From DASCOT01 sp036012155 (GTDB lineage Bacteria > Acidobacteriota > UBA890 > WLXD01), in the NCBI GenBank assembly GCA_036012155.1, contig DASCOT010000175.1, positions 1-11,964 on the forward strand: a stretch of 11,964 nucleotides of DNA, read 5' to 3'. This document shows, piece after piece, positions 6,839 through 11,964 of this stretch. How positions within the stretch are numbered: position 1 is the stretch's first letter; every line of letters starts with the position of its first letter. Under the pieces are notes generated by a model. That model had not been told where the DNA came from and ran no database searches. It saw nothing but the letters and a program-made list of their open reading frames with translations. A program made the translations under genes and the position numbers.

Positions 6839-7605
6839 CGAGGCTCGCACGAGAGCTCCGCACGCTACGTTCAACGCTGGCACTCTTGTACGTACCTGTC
6901 ATCGGGCTGCTGACCGGGGCGGTGATCACGAGTCTCTACACCGACACCACGATGGCAGAATTCACCCGCGATCCGGCTGCCAGCACCGGCGCCCACCCGT
7001 TGCTCGGCGTGGTGTCGAACGTCGGCGTCCTTTGCTGGTGCGCCGCAGCCGCAGTGTGCTTTCTGACCGCAGCAGTGCTACGCCGCCTAGACGCGAGTCC
7101 GCCGCTGCGTTCCTTCTTTGTGTGTGCCGGCCTGCTGACCAGCGCCTTGCTGGTCGACGACCTGTTCATGTTCCACGACTGGGTCGTCGTCGAGCAACTT
7201 AACTTCGACGAGAAGCCGTTGTTCGTCGCCTACGGGCTCATCGTGGCGGCCTTCCTGCTTCGCTTTCGTGAAGAGATCCTGTCCAGCGAGTCCCTGTTGC
7301 TCGGGCTGGCATTGAGCTTCTTTGCCGTCTCGCTGGTTGTCGACGCCCTGCCGCCTGAGACCCTAATGATGCAGCACGTCTACGAAGACGGGGCCAAGTT
7401 GCTCGGTATCGCCAGCTGGCTCGGCTACTTTTGCAGGAGTTCGCTGGCCGCCATCGTTAACGCGAGCGCCCGCCCCGGCGTCGCGGCTTCCCTTTCGGGC
7501 GCTCGGAGCGACGAGCGTCCTCAGCGGCCGGTGTGGCGTCCGGCGGCGGCGGCTCACCGAGCGGTGCGTGCAGGCTTTCCTGGTAATAATCGTCCAGGAG
7601 CATAG
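6823..7605 (+). CDS. Six-helix integral membrane protein of unknown function
   Basis: I do not recognise this family. From the ATG at 6823, with GGAGAG (6812-6817) 5 nt upstream, it encodes 260 residues. An in-frame ATG at 6781 is possible but lacks such a site. Hydrophobic segments lie at about 18-40, 59-86, 96-118, 130-147, 157-177 and 190-213. Polar and charged residues cluster at two helix edges: D112-D113 with H118-D119 (DDLFMFHD), and H185 with E188-D189 (HVYEDG). This pattern is compatible with metal or substrate binding at the membrane, but that is inference. It overlaps the ATP-grasp gene by 16 nt, suggesting a joint role. The last 49 codons (212-260) follow the final helix, are rich in Arg, Ala and Pro, and lie wholly antisense to the helicase gene. 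That tail may be a read-on extension rather than a functional domain. Confidence 0.75.
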   Translation: MGRGIARLARELRTLRSTLALLYVPVIGLLTGAVITSLYTDTTMAEFTRDPAASTGAHPLLGVVSNVGVLCWCAAAAVCFLTAAVLRRLDASPPLRSFFVCAGLLTSALLVDDLFMFHDWVVVEQLNFDEKPLFVAYGLIVAAFLLRFREEILSSESLLLGLALSFFAVSLVVDALPPETLMMQHVYEDGAKLLGIASWLGYFCRSSLAAIVNASARPGVAASLSGARSDERPQRPVWRPAAAAHRAVRAGFPGNNRPGA

Positions 7606-9028
7606 CGACCACCGCGACCTCGTCGCGGCTTTCACCCAGACTTCGCGCCAGCGGCACGAATCGCTGCATGCGTTCCGTTTGCAGGCTACTGCGGTCACGT
7701 AACCGCGCCTCGAGCAAGGCCGTGACGCGCTCGCCGACAATCCGTTCCACCTCTTCCTTGGTCGGCCCGGGTCGCTCCTGTAGATCGATGCCATAGGTGC
7801 GCGCGATGTGGCGTAGATGGATCCCTTCGAGGCCCGACACCAAGGTAAGCGCTTCCCCGGTGGCACCGGCGCGGCTCGTTCGCCCCACCCGGTGGATGTA
7901 GCTCTCGGGATCCTTGGGAGGACCGTACTGGATCACGTGCGAGAGCTCATGGATATCGATCCCTCGCGCCGCGACATCGGTCGCAACGAGAAACCGCAAC
8001 TTGCCACGCCGTACGCGATCGAGGACCTTCTCGCGTGCCGCCTGCGCCAGGTCCGAGCTGAGCTCGTCGGCATCGTATCCAAATCGCTTGAGAACGACCG
8101 CCACATAGTGCACATCTGCTTTCGTATTGCAGAACACGATCGCCGACGAGGGGTTCTCGATCTCGATGATCCGCATCAGGTAGCGATCCTTGTCCATCGA
8201 CGGCACGTCGTAGAACACGTGCTCGGTGGACGCCACGTGGACGCGGTCGCGACTCAGGCTCAGGAACTCAGGGGTCTCGAGGAACTCGCTGGCGAGGTTC
8301 CGCACATGCGGCGGGAAAGTGGCGGAGAACATCGATCCGCTGATGCGCCGCTTCGGTAGAAACTCCTGCAAGCGCTTCATATCTGGATAAAACCCCATCG
8401 ACAGCATGCGGTCGGCTTCGTCGAAGATCAGGTTCTTCAGACCCTCGAGCGACAGGTTCCGCTTGAGAAGATGGTCGAGCACGCGGCCCGGCGTACCGAC
8501 AACGAGGTGGGCCCCACGCTCGAAGGCTTCGATCTGAGGTCCGTAGGCAACACCGCCATAAACAGCGGTAGGCAGCAGCCCTGTGGTGGCGCTGAGTTGC
8601 TCTGCGGCGGTGACCACCTGTTTGGCAAGCTCACGCGTCGGCACGAGCACGAGCGCCTGACACCGCCGATCGCCCGGATCGAGGCGATCGATGATCGGCA
8701 ACAGAAAAGCTCCCGTCTTGCCGCTGCCGGTTCGCGACTGGATCATCAGGTCACGGCCCGCCAGCATGTACGGGATTGCCTTGGCTTGTACCGGCATCAG
8801 CGTTGACCAGCCGGCGCGGGCGGAGGCCTCCTGCAGGGCGCTTGGCAGCTCGTCGAATGTGATCTCCGGTAACGCGTCTTCGGGTTCGACAACGTCTTCG
8901 TCCAGTTCGACGACGACGTCTTCGGGCGCGATCGCGGCATCGGAGTTCTCAGCGGCCCGTGCCTTCAACGCGTCGTCGCGACGTCGACGCGACAGGCGGC
9001 GCGGGCCAGGGCGTTTCTGTCGTGCCAA
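7457..9028 (-). CDS. DEAD-box ATP-dependent RNA helicase
   Basis: A 523-residue RNA helicase of the RhlE/DeaD/CsdA type, which unwinds RNA with ATP in ribosome assembly, mRNA decay or cold adaptation. All core motifs are present: Q-motif glutamine Q81, motif I SRTGSGKT (98-105; Ser replaces the usual Ala), Ia PTREL (130-134), Ib TPGR (179-182), II DEAD (203-206), III SAT (235-237), V ATDVAARGID (349-358) and VI HRVGRTSRAG (379-388). An acidic low-complexity stretch (about 36-53) precedes the core. After the core come a charged helical region (about 424-485) and a basic tail ending RRRGGRSR, a usual RNA-binding feature. The start is TTG (9028-9026), chosen because AAGGAGG lies 4 nt upstream and no ATG occurs before the core. 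The 3' end overlaps the convergent membrane protein gene by 149 bp. The function is certain at family level; the subfamily is not. Confidence 0.97.
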   Translation of the reverse strand: MARQKRPGPRRLSRRRRDDALKARAAENSDAAIAPEDVVVELDEDVVEPEDALPEITFDELPSALQEASARAGWSTLMPVQAKAIPYMLAGRDLMIQSRTGSGKTGAFLLPIIDRLDPGDRRCQALVLVPTRELAKQVVTAAEQLSATTGLLPTAVYGGVAYGPQIEAFERGAHLVVGTPGRVLDHLLKRNLSLEGLKNLIFDEADRMLSMGFYPDMKRLQEFLPKRRISGSMFSATFPPHVRNLASEFLETPEFLSLSRDRVHVASTEHVFYDVPSMDKDRYLMRIIEIENPSSAIVFCNTKADVHYVAVVLKRFGYDADELSSDLAQAAREKVLDRVRRGKLRFLVATDVAARGIDIHELSHVIQYGPPKDPESYIHRVGRTSRAGATGEALTLVSGLEGIHLRHIARTYGIDLQERPGPTKEEVERIVGERVTALLEARLRDRSSLQTERMQRFVPLARSLGESRDEVAVVAMLLDDYYQESLHAPLGEPPPPDATPAAEDARRSERPKGKPRRRGGRSR

Positions 9029-9032
9029 GCTC

Positions 9033-9039
9033 CCTCCTT
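9033..9039 (-). promoter_or_regulatory. Strong Shine-Dalgarno deciding a TTG start for the helicase
   Basis: Read on the minus strand this is AAGGAGG, complementary to the 16S rRNA 3' end, and it ends 4 nt before the TTG at 9028. It is the only good ribosome-binding site near the N-terminus and supports the non-ATG start. Confidence 0.6.
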
Positions 9040-9074
9040 GCGGTCTCCACTGGCGCTATCACGGCAACCGACGC

Positions 9075-9089
9075 GCGTTCGCCGAACGC
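9075..9089. promoter_or_regulatory. 15-bp palindrome upstream of the helicase gene
   Basis: GCGTTCG (9075-9081), a central C, then CGAACGC (9083-9089) form a perfect 7-bp inverted repeat, 46-60 nt before the helicase TTG. The position and symmetry fit an operator for a dimeric repressor, or a short 5'-leader hairpin. The half-sites are oriented GTTCG-n-CGAAC, the reverse order of the Gram-positive LexA box, so it is not called LexA. Confidence 0.35.
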
Positions 9090-9214
9090 ATGATGTCACG
9101 GATGCGAAGAGGCCGCCCGATGCGTGCCCCTCGCTAACGCCGGCCTCCAGATGGAAGTATCTTCGATCGGCGGCCCGGTGAGCTACCGCAGCGCGGCTAA
9201 TCCAGCCCGTCGGC

Positions 9215-9236
9215 TCGGGAATCGGTCAACTCCCGA
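9215..9236 (-). terminator. Weak candidate terminator hairpin after the desaturase gene
   Basis: TCGGGA (9215-9220) and TCCCGA (9231-9236) are perfect inverted copies around a 10-nt loop, 9 nt past the desaturase stop in the direction of transcription. No T-run follows. It may be a weak terminator or a 3'-end hairpin. The rest of the 217-bp gap between desaturase and helicase shows no further gene. Confidence 0.3.
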
Positions 9237-9245
9237 CCCCTTCCC

Positions 9246-10265
9246 TCACGCTTGTGCGCGCTTGTGCGCCCGGAGATACCCGAAGCCCACCATCCGGCGG
9301 CGCTCCTCATCCCACAAGCGGAAACCCAGCGACCGCAGGCTGGTAAGCAATGTGATCGGCGGTATCGCCGCCAAGGTCGGGTTCTCTTCATGGCACCTCT
9401 GCAAGAAGTAGTTCGGAATCCGCGGACAGAGGTGATGGATATGGTGGTAGCCGATGTTGCCCGAAAACCATTGCAGAACGCGCGGCAACCGATAGTACGA
9501 GCTGCCATGCAGCGCCGCGGGAAAGTAGTCCCAGTTCTCATGCCTTTCCCAGTAGACCGATTCGAACTGGTGCTGTACGTAGAACAACCAGACGCCTATC
9601 GCTCCTCCGATGAGGCTGATTGGGAGCTGAATCATCAGATACGCCCTCCAGCCCATGGCCCAGATGAGGCTCCCCACTAGCACCACGACGCCGAGGTTCG
9701 TCCACCAAACGCTGGCACGCTCTCGCTTGTGCTCGCGACTGTGCGTGAGTCGCTGGGCGACCGCGAACAGTACCATCGGACCGATCAGAAACATCACTAG
9801 CGGATGTCGATAGATCCGATAGCGTAGACGCGTCGACAGCGTCGACGCCAAGTACTCCTCTACCGTGAGGGTCCAGATCTCGCCGCCCACGTCTCGCCGG
9901 TCAAGATCGCCGGAGGTCGCATGGTGCTTGGCGTGATCGTGGCGCCAGCGATAGTAGGGCGTGAAGGTCATGACGCCGGTGACGTAGCCGATGAAATCGC
10001 TCAGTCGCTTGGACTTGAAGAACGCGCCGTGGCCACAGTCGTGGAAGATGATGAAGAGGCGGATCATGAAGCCCGCGGCGAGCGGCGCCAACGCCAGCGT
10101 CAGCCAGTACGACACCTCGAGGCTGCGAAACATCAGGTACCAGAGCGCCACATAGGGAATCAGCGAGTTCGTCACCTGCCACCAGCTGCGCAGCGGGTCC
10201 GGCTTCTGGTATTTCGATGTCAACTGCAGCCAAGCCTTGGCGTCGGCACCGATAGTTGGCCCCAT
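9246..10265 (-). CDS. Membrane fatty-acid desaturase (three histidine boxes)
   Basis: A 339-residue membrane di-iron desaturase that inserts a double bond into acyl chains of membrane lipids, using O2 and electrons from a ferredoxin or similar carrier. Counting from the in-frame TTG codon just before the ATG, the histidine boxes are HDCGH at 76-80, HDHAKHH at 110-116 (giving HxxHH from 112) and HHIHH at 275-279. Hydrophobic pairs lie at about 35-75 and 155-230, so the His boxes face the cytoplasm as in DesA-type enzymes. The spacing resembles acyl-lipid delta-12/omega-6 desaturases rather than soluble acyl-ACP enzymes, but regioselectivity cannot be fixed. The ATG at 10265-10263 is preferred because GGAG (10276-10273) sits 7 nt upstream; the adjoining TTG at 10268 would leave only 4 nt. 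It appears to be a single gene with its own upstream region, as expected for a gene controlling membrane fluidity. Confidence 0.95.
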   Translation of the reverse strand: MGPTIGADAKAWLQLTSKYQKPDPLRSWWQVTNSLIPYVALWYLMFRSLEVSYWLTLALAPLAAGFMIRLFIIFHDCGHGAFFKSKRLSDFIGYVTGVMTFTPYYRWRHDHAKHHATSGDLDRRDVGGEIWTLTVEEYLASTLSTRLRYRIYRHPLVMFLIGPMVLFAVAQRLTHSREHKRERASVWWTNLGVVVLVGSLIWAMGWRAYLMIQLPISLIGGAIGVWLFYVQHQFESVYWERHENWDYFPAALHGSSYYRLPRVLQWFSGNIGYHHIHHLCPRIPNYFLQRCHEENPTLAAIPPITLLTSLRSLGFRLWDEERRRMVGFGYLRAHKRAQA

Positions 10266-10365
10266 CAACGGTCTCCAGAACTAGTAAGAAACAGCGCACC
10301 CCGCCGTCAACAACCCTTTTAGCACTCTAGTTGTCCCGAGGGGAGCGTACGGCGGCGGCCGACTA

Positions 10366-10380
10366 GGCGCCAATAGCGCC
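10366..10380. repeat. Short hairpin between the Gre-family gene and the desaturase gene
   Basis: GGCGC (10366-10370) and GCGCC (10376-10380) pair around a CAATA loop in the 226-bp gap between the Gre-family stop and the desaturase start. It lies 112 nt past the Gre-family stop and lacks a T-run, so a terminator role is only possible. I see no gene in this gap on either strand. Confidence 0.2.
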
Positions 10381-10491
10381 CGTGCGGCGGCTACTGGCGA
10401 CGGAGTCTACCGTGGGCCCCGTCGTTATTGGAGGCTGGCACCGGTCGTGAGCTTGCCCGTCCATCGAGCAACAGGTCGGTAGCCAAGCGAC

Positions 10492-11055
10492 TCACCCGTT
10501 CGTAGCTCGGGGATAGTCGATGCGGTCGATCTCCAGCACCGCATCGGTCCGTGGCAGGCGCGCCACAACCTCGTCTCCTTCTCGTGCAGAAAGTAGCGCC
10601 TTGGCCAACGGCGATACCCAGCTGATACGACCCTCCGCGGGATCGGCTTCATCGACTCCGACGATAGTGTAGACGCGCTCAGCGCCATCCGGATCAATCA
10701 CCGTGACCGTGGCTCCGAAGCGCACCTGGTTCCCGGCGTGCTGGGCCGGGTCGATAACCTCGAGGCCGGCAACGCGCTCGCTGAGCCAACGGATCTGTTC
10801 ATCGAGCTCGTGGAGCCGATGTTGGTCAGCGCGATGTTCGGCCTCCTCTTGTCGACCCGCCTCGACACGACGCGACAACTCGGTGGCCAGGCGGGGTCGC
10901 TCCACTTCAACCAGCGCTGTGAGCTCTCGCCGCAGGCGCCGAGCCCCGGCCGGCGTAATGTAGTTCTTGACACCGGCCGGCAGCACGTTGCGCGGCCGAA
11001 TCGAGACCTCGAGGCCGGGATCGAAGTCGGATTCCTTGGTGAACGCCTTGTTCAT
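10492..11055 (-). CDS. GreA/GreB-family transcription factor with a divergent coiled-coil tip
   Basis: A 187-residue relative of the transcript-cleavage factors GreA/GreB, which enter the RNA polymerase secondary channel. The N-terminal part (about 31-101, from NYITPAGARRLRRELTAL) is the antiparallel coiled coil. The C-terminal part (about 108-182) is the FKBP-like domain with FGATVTVID, YTIVGVDEAD, WVSPLAKALL and REGDEV, closely matching GreB. Aligned to E. coli GreB, the tip GDRSENADY becomes AGRQEEAEH (66-74): the Asp equivalent to D41 is Gly, while a Glu at the E44 position remains. The N-terminus MNKAFTKESD resembles Gre-like proteins that start MSRAF with an acidic extension and lack a classical tip. 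It may therefore modulate polymerase without efficient RNA cleavage. The ATG at 11055 is chosen by this N-terminal similarity; the ribosome-binding site is poor. It lies 111 nt downstream of the selenoprotein gene on the same strand. Confidence 0.88.
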   Translation of the reverse strand: MNKAFTKESDFDPGLEVSIRPRNVLPAGVKNYITPAGARRLRRELTALVEVERPRLATELSRRVEAGRQEEAEHRADQHRLHELDEQIRWLSERVAGLEVIDPAQHAGNQVRFGATVTVIDPDGAERVYTIVGVDEADPAEGRISWVSPLAKALLSAREGDEVVARLPRTDAVLEIDRIDYPRATNG

Positions 11056-11166
11056 GACCGGGATGCCCCCCCACGATCGCGACGGCCGGTGGCACCAGCA
11101 AGGACAAGGCGGGTGACTCCGGAGCGCCGATCGAGCGTCTCGGTCACGGCCAGGCCCTGCCGTCGA

Positions 11167-11772
11167 TCATCGAGTAGCCCGCTGCAGCTCCTCGATCACC
11201 TCCGCGGCTGGAGGGCGTAGCCGGTAGTTGGTCTCGACAAAGAGGTAGCGGACGATGCCGTCAACGTCGAGGATGACTACTGCAGGGTGCGGGATCAGGC
11301 TGTCGCTGTCTGCCTCGTTGAGCAGGCCCCAGGCCTGGATCGCGTCGGCGCCCGGGTCGATCAAGAACGGAAACTCGAACCCCTCTTGCTCACGATAGGC
11401 CCGCAGCTTGTCGGGGTCGTCGTTGGCGACGGCCCAAAACTCAGCCCCGGTAGCGCGGATCTCGTCCATGGCTTCATGCAGCTGCACGAGCTGCTGGCGG
11501 CAGTACGGTCACCAGGTACCCCGGAAGAAGAGCAGCATCACCGGCCGCTCGCCGCGCGCTGCCGCCAGGTCGTAGACATCGCCGTCGGTGGACTCGAGCG
11601 AGAAGGCCGAGGGAGGTAGCTGGCCGAGCTCGAGAAGGGTCTCGTGCGGCGGCCCGGGCGCCATGCGATCGGCGTCTTGAGCAAGCGCAGAGACCGACCA
11701 ACCCAGGGCAACCAACACGGTGAAAGCGAGACGCGCCCATGGTAGTTGTGGCAGAGAGAAGCGATCTTCCAC
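11167..11772 (-). CDS. Exported AhpC/TSA-like redoxin selenoprotein (Sec at residue 88)
   Basis: A standard gene caller sees two pieces: residues 1-87, ending in FFRGTW and then TGA, and a piece from about residue 96. Both are in one frame, and reading the TGA (11511-11509) as an amino acid gives one 201-residue protein. The motif becomes FFRGTW-U-PYCRQQL, where relatives have W-C-P-Y-C, so selenocysteine replaces the first, attacking thiol and C91 is the resolving thiol. A hairpin just after the TGA fits a bacterial SECIS. Other thioredoxin-fold peroxiredoxin-like segments follow: GAEFWAVANDDPDKLRAY (from 117), FPFLIDPGADAIQAWG, and a cis-Pro-like HPAVVILDVDG. Residues 1-31 form a signal peptide (R14, core 15-29, ALA|QD cleavage), so it should act in the periplasm, perhaps as a thiol peroxidase or disulfide reductase. 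The start is GTG at 11772 with GGAGGT 3 nt upstream. The final stop is also TGA. Its partner reductant is unknown. Confidence 0.88.
11478..11494 (-). promoter_or_regulatory. Candidate bacterial SECIS hairpin
   Basis: On the coding (minus) strand, GCAGCT (nucleotides 15-20 after the TGA) pairs perfectly with AGCTGC (26-31). They enclose the 5-nt loop CGTGC at nucleotides 21-25, with a G as the second loop base followed by T. Bacterial SECIS elements lie directly 3' of the UGA, inside the coding region, with a small apical loop roughly 16-37 nt away carrying an early G (and often GU) that SelB recognises. The spacing resembles that of E. coli fdhF. The structure is seen directly; SelB binding is inferred. 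Confidence 0.7.
11509..11511 (-). other. In-frame TGA, predicted selenocysteine codon
   Basis: This TGA falls precisely at the first position of the C-x-x-C redox motif of a thioredoxin-fold protein, with coding similarity continuing in the same frame on both sides. A random nonsense mutation would rarely hit exactly this residue, whereas Sec at the catalytic thiol is the rule for selenoproteins. Confidence 0.85.
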
Positions 11773-11775
11773 CGG

Positions 11776-11781
11776 ACCTCC
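11776..11781 (-). promoter_or_regulatory. Shine-Dalgarno GGAGGT fixing the GTG start of the selenoprotein
   Basis: Read on the minus strand, GGAGGT ends 3 nt before the GTG at 11772. It is the only strong ribosome-binding site here. The GTG gives a complete signal peptide, which supports this start over longer frames that do not match the redoxin frame. Confidence 0.6.
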
Positions 11782-11832
11782 GAGGGGTTGGGTGTTGCTC
11801 GAGCGCGTCGGCCAACGGGGCCGGCGGCGGTC

Positions 11833-11838
11833 ACTATA
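11833..11838 (-). promoter_or_regulatory. Possible -10 box for the selenoprotein gene
   Basis: The minus strand reads TATAGT (five of six matches to TATAAT), preceded by TGCC, close to an extended -10. It would start transcription near 11826 and give a leader of about 54 nt. No good -35 box lies at 16-18 nt, so the call is tentative. Confidence 0.35.
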
Positions 11839-11902
11839 GGCAACACCGGAGCAACGTGTGCGCGAATGCGCTGAAGCCGGGCTCGTGATCGTACCACCGA
11901 GT

Positions 11903-11931
11903 TTGACAGGGTACAGGGGGGCGGCTAGCTT
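11903..11931 (+). promoter_or_regulatory. Sigma-70-type promoter reading out of the window
   Basis: A perfect -35 box TTGACA (11903-11908) is followed after 17 nt by TAGCTT (11926-11931), which keeps the three most conserved -10 positions (T1, A2, T6). It points right, to a gene or RNA beyond the window, and is divergent from the selenoprotein gene. Confidence 0.45.
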
Positions 11932-11949
11932 ACGGTCAGACTCACCGTA
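11931..11949. promoter_or_regulatory. Inverted repeat overlapping the expected transcription start
   Basis: TACGGT (11931-11936) and ACCGTA (11944-11949) are perfect inverted copies with a 7-nt spacer, placed over the start site expected from the TTGACA/TAGCTT promoter. This is a typical place for a repressor operator, but a leader hairpin is equally possible. Confidence 0.3.
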
Positions 11950-11964
11950 CAGGTGCTAACAGCT

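Noticed and set aside
9075..9089. LexA-type SOS box upstream of the helicase
   Set aside because: The half-sites are in the order GTTCG then CGAAC with a 1-nt spacer, the reverse of the CGAAC-n4-GTTCG box and unlike other known LexA motifs.
10281..10310. Promoter TTGACG/TACTAG for the desaturase gene (minus strand)
   Set aside because: The -10 match is weak, spacing is 18 nt, and the implied start site near 10274 would remove the ribosome-binding site.
11056..11166. Possible small gene between the Gre-family and selenoprotein genes
   Set aside because: No frame has a ribosome site and plausible composition; the candidate from 11107 runs into the Gre-family gene in another frame and looks like a shadow.
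11287..11619. + strand ORF of 110 residues opposite the selenoprotein
   Set aside because: No motif, and antisense to a protein with clear thioredoxin-fold features; it exists because the minus-strand gene is GC-rich.
11167..11772. Reading the redoxin as a pseudogene broken by a nonsense codon
   Set aside because: The only interruption is a TGA exactly at the catalytic Cys position. The frame is intact before and after, the remaining motif residues and signal peptide are normal, and a SECIS-like hairpin follows. Decay would not be so selective.
1..11964. CRISPR array, tRNA, rRNA, insertion sequence or prophage
   Set aside because: I saw no regularly spaced repeats, cloverleaf pattern, rRNA-like stretch, transposase or integrase, or phage structural gene in either orientation.

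Overview
This window looks like chromosomal DNA from a GC-rich (by eye about 60-65% G+C), Gram-negative-like bacterium. Two proteins carry export signals, and there is a membrane-bound fatty-acid desaturase and a GreA/GreB-type factor. An in-frame UGA at a redox-active cysteine position implies that the host decodes selenocysteine. A deltaproteobacterium-like or uncultured proteobacterial lineage would fit, but the sequence alone does not settle taxonomy. I see no rRNA, tRNA, CRISPR array, insertion sequence or phage gene.

Left part (1-4243, + strand): a compact putative operon. It holds a class III PLP aminotransferase, a 47-residue single-helix membrane ORF that automated calling missed, a sodium:solute symporter (SSS), and an exported P1-family (DmpA/BapA-like) aminopeptidase. 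The last three overlap or nearly abut. Together they make a plausible hydrolyse-import-transaminate route for unusual peptides or amino acids. The tiny ORF may be an accessory subunit of the symporter.

Middle (4287-7605): a CelD/BioF2-like GNAT acyltransferase (- strand) is divergent from an ATP-grasp ligase-like protein, which overlaps a six-helix membrane protein of unknown function (+ strand). This looks like a small envelope or amide-bond-forming module. The membrane protein gene runs 149 bp tail-to-tail into the following helicase gene.

Right part (7457-11772, all - strand): a DEAD-box RNA helicase with a TTG start, a three-histidine-box fatty-acid desaturase, a divergent GreA/GreB-family factor whose coiled-coil tip lacks the usual aspartate, and an exported thioredoxin-fold (AhpC/TSA-like) protein. 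In that last gene an in-frame TGA sits exactly at the first position of the CxxC motif (Trp-Sec-Pro-Tyr-Cys). A 6-bp stem with a 5-nt loop begins 15 nt after the TGA, as expected for a bacterial SECIS. Conventional gene calling splits this gene in two. I read it as one 201-residue selenoprotein, and it is the most notable content of the window.

The last 190 bases hold no gene. They contain a weak promoter for the selenoprotein and, on the + strand, a perfect TTGACA -35 box with an overlapping 6-bp inverted repeat that points to an unseen gene to the right. No gene-free stretch exceeds about 225 bases.
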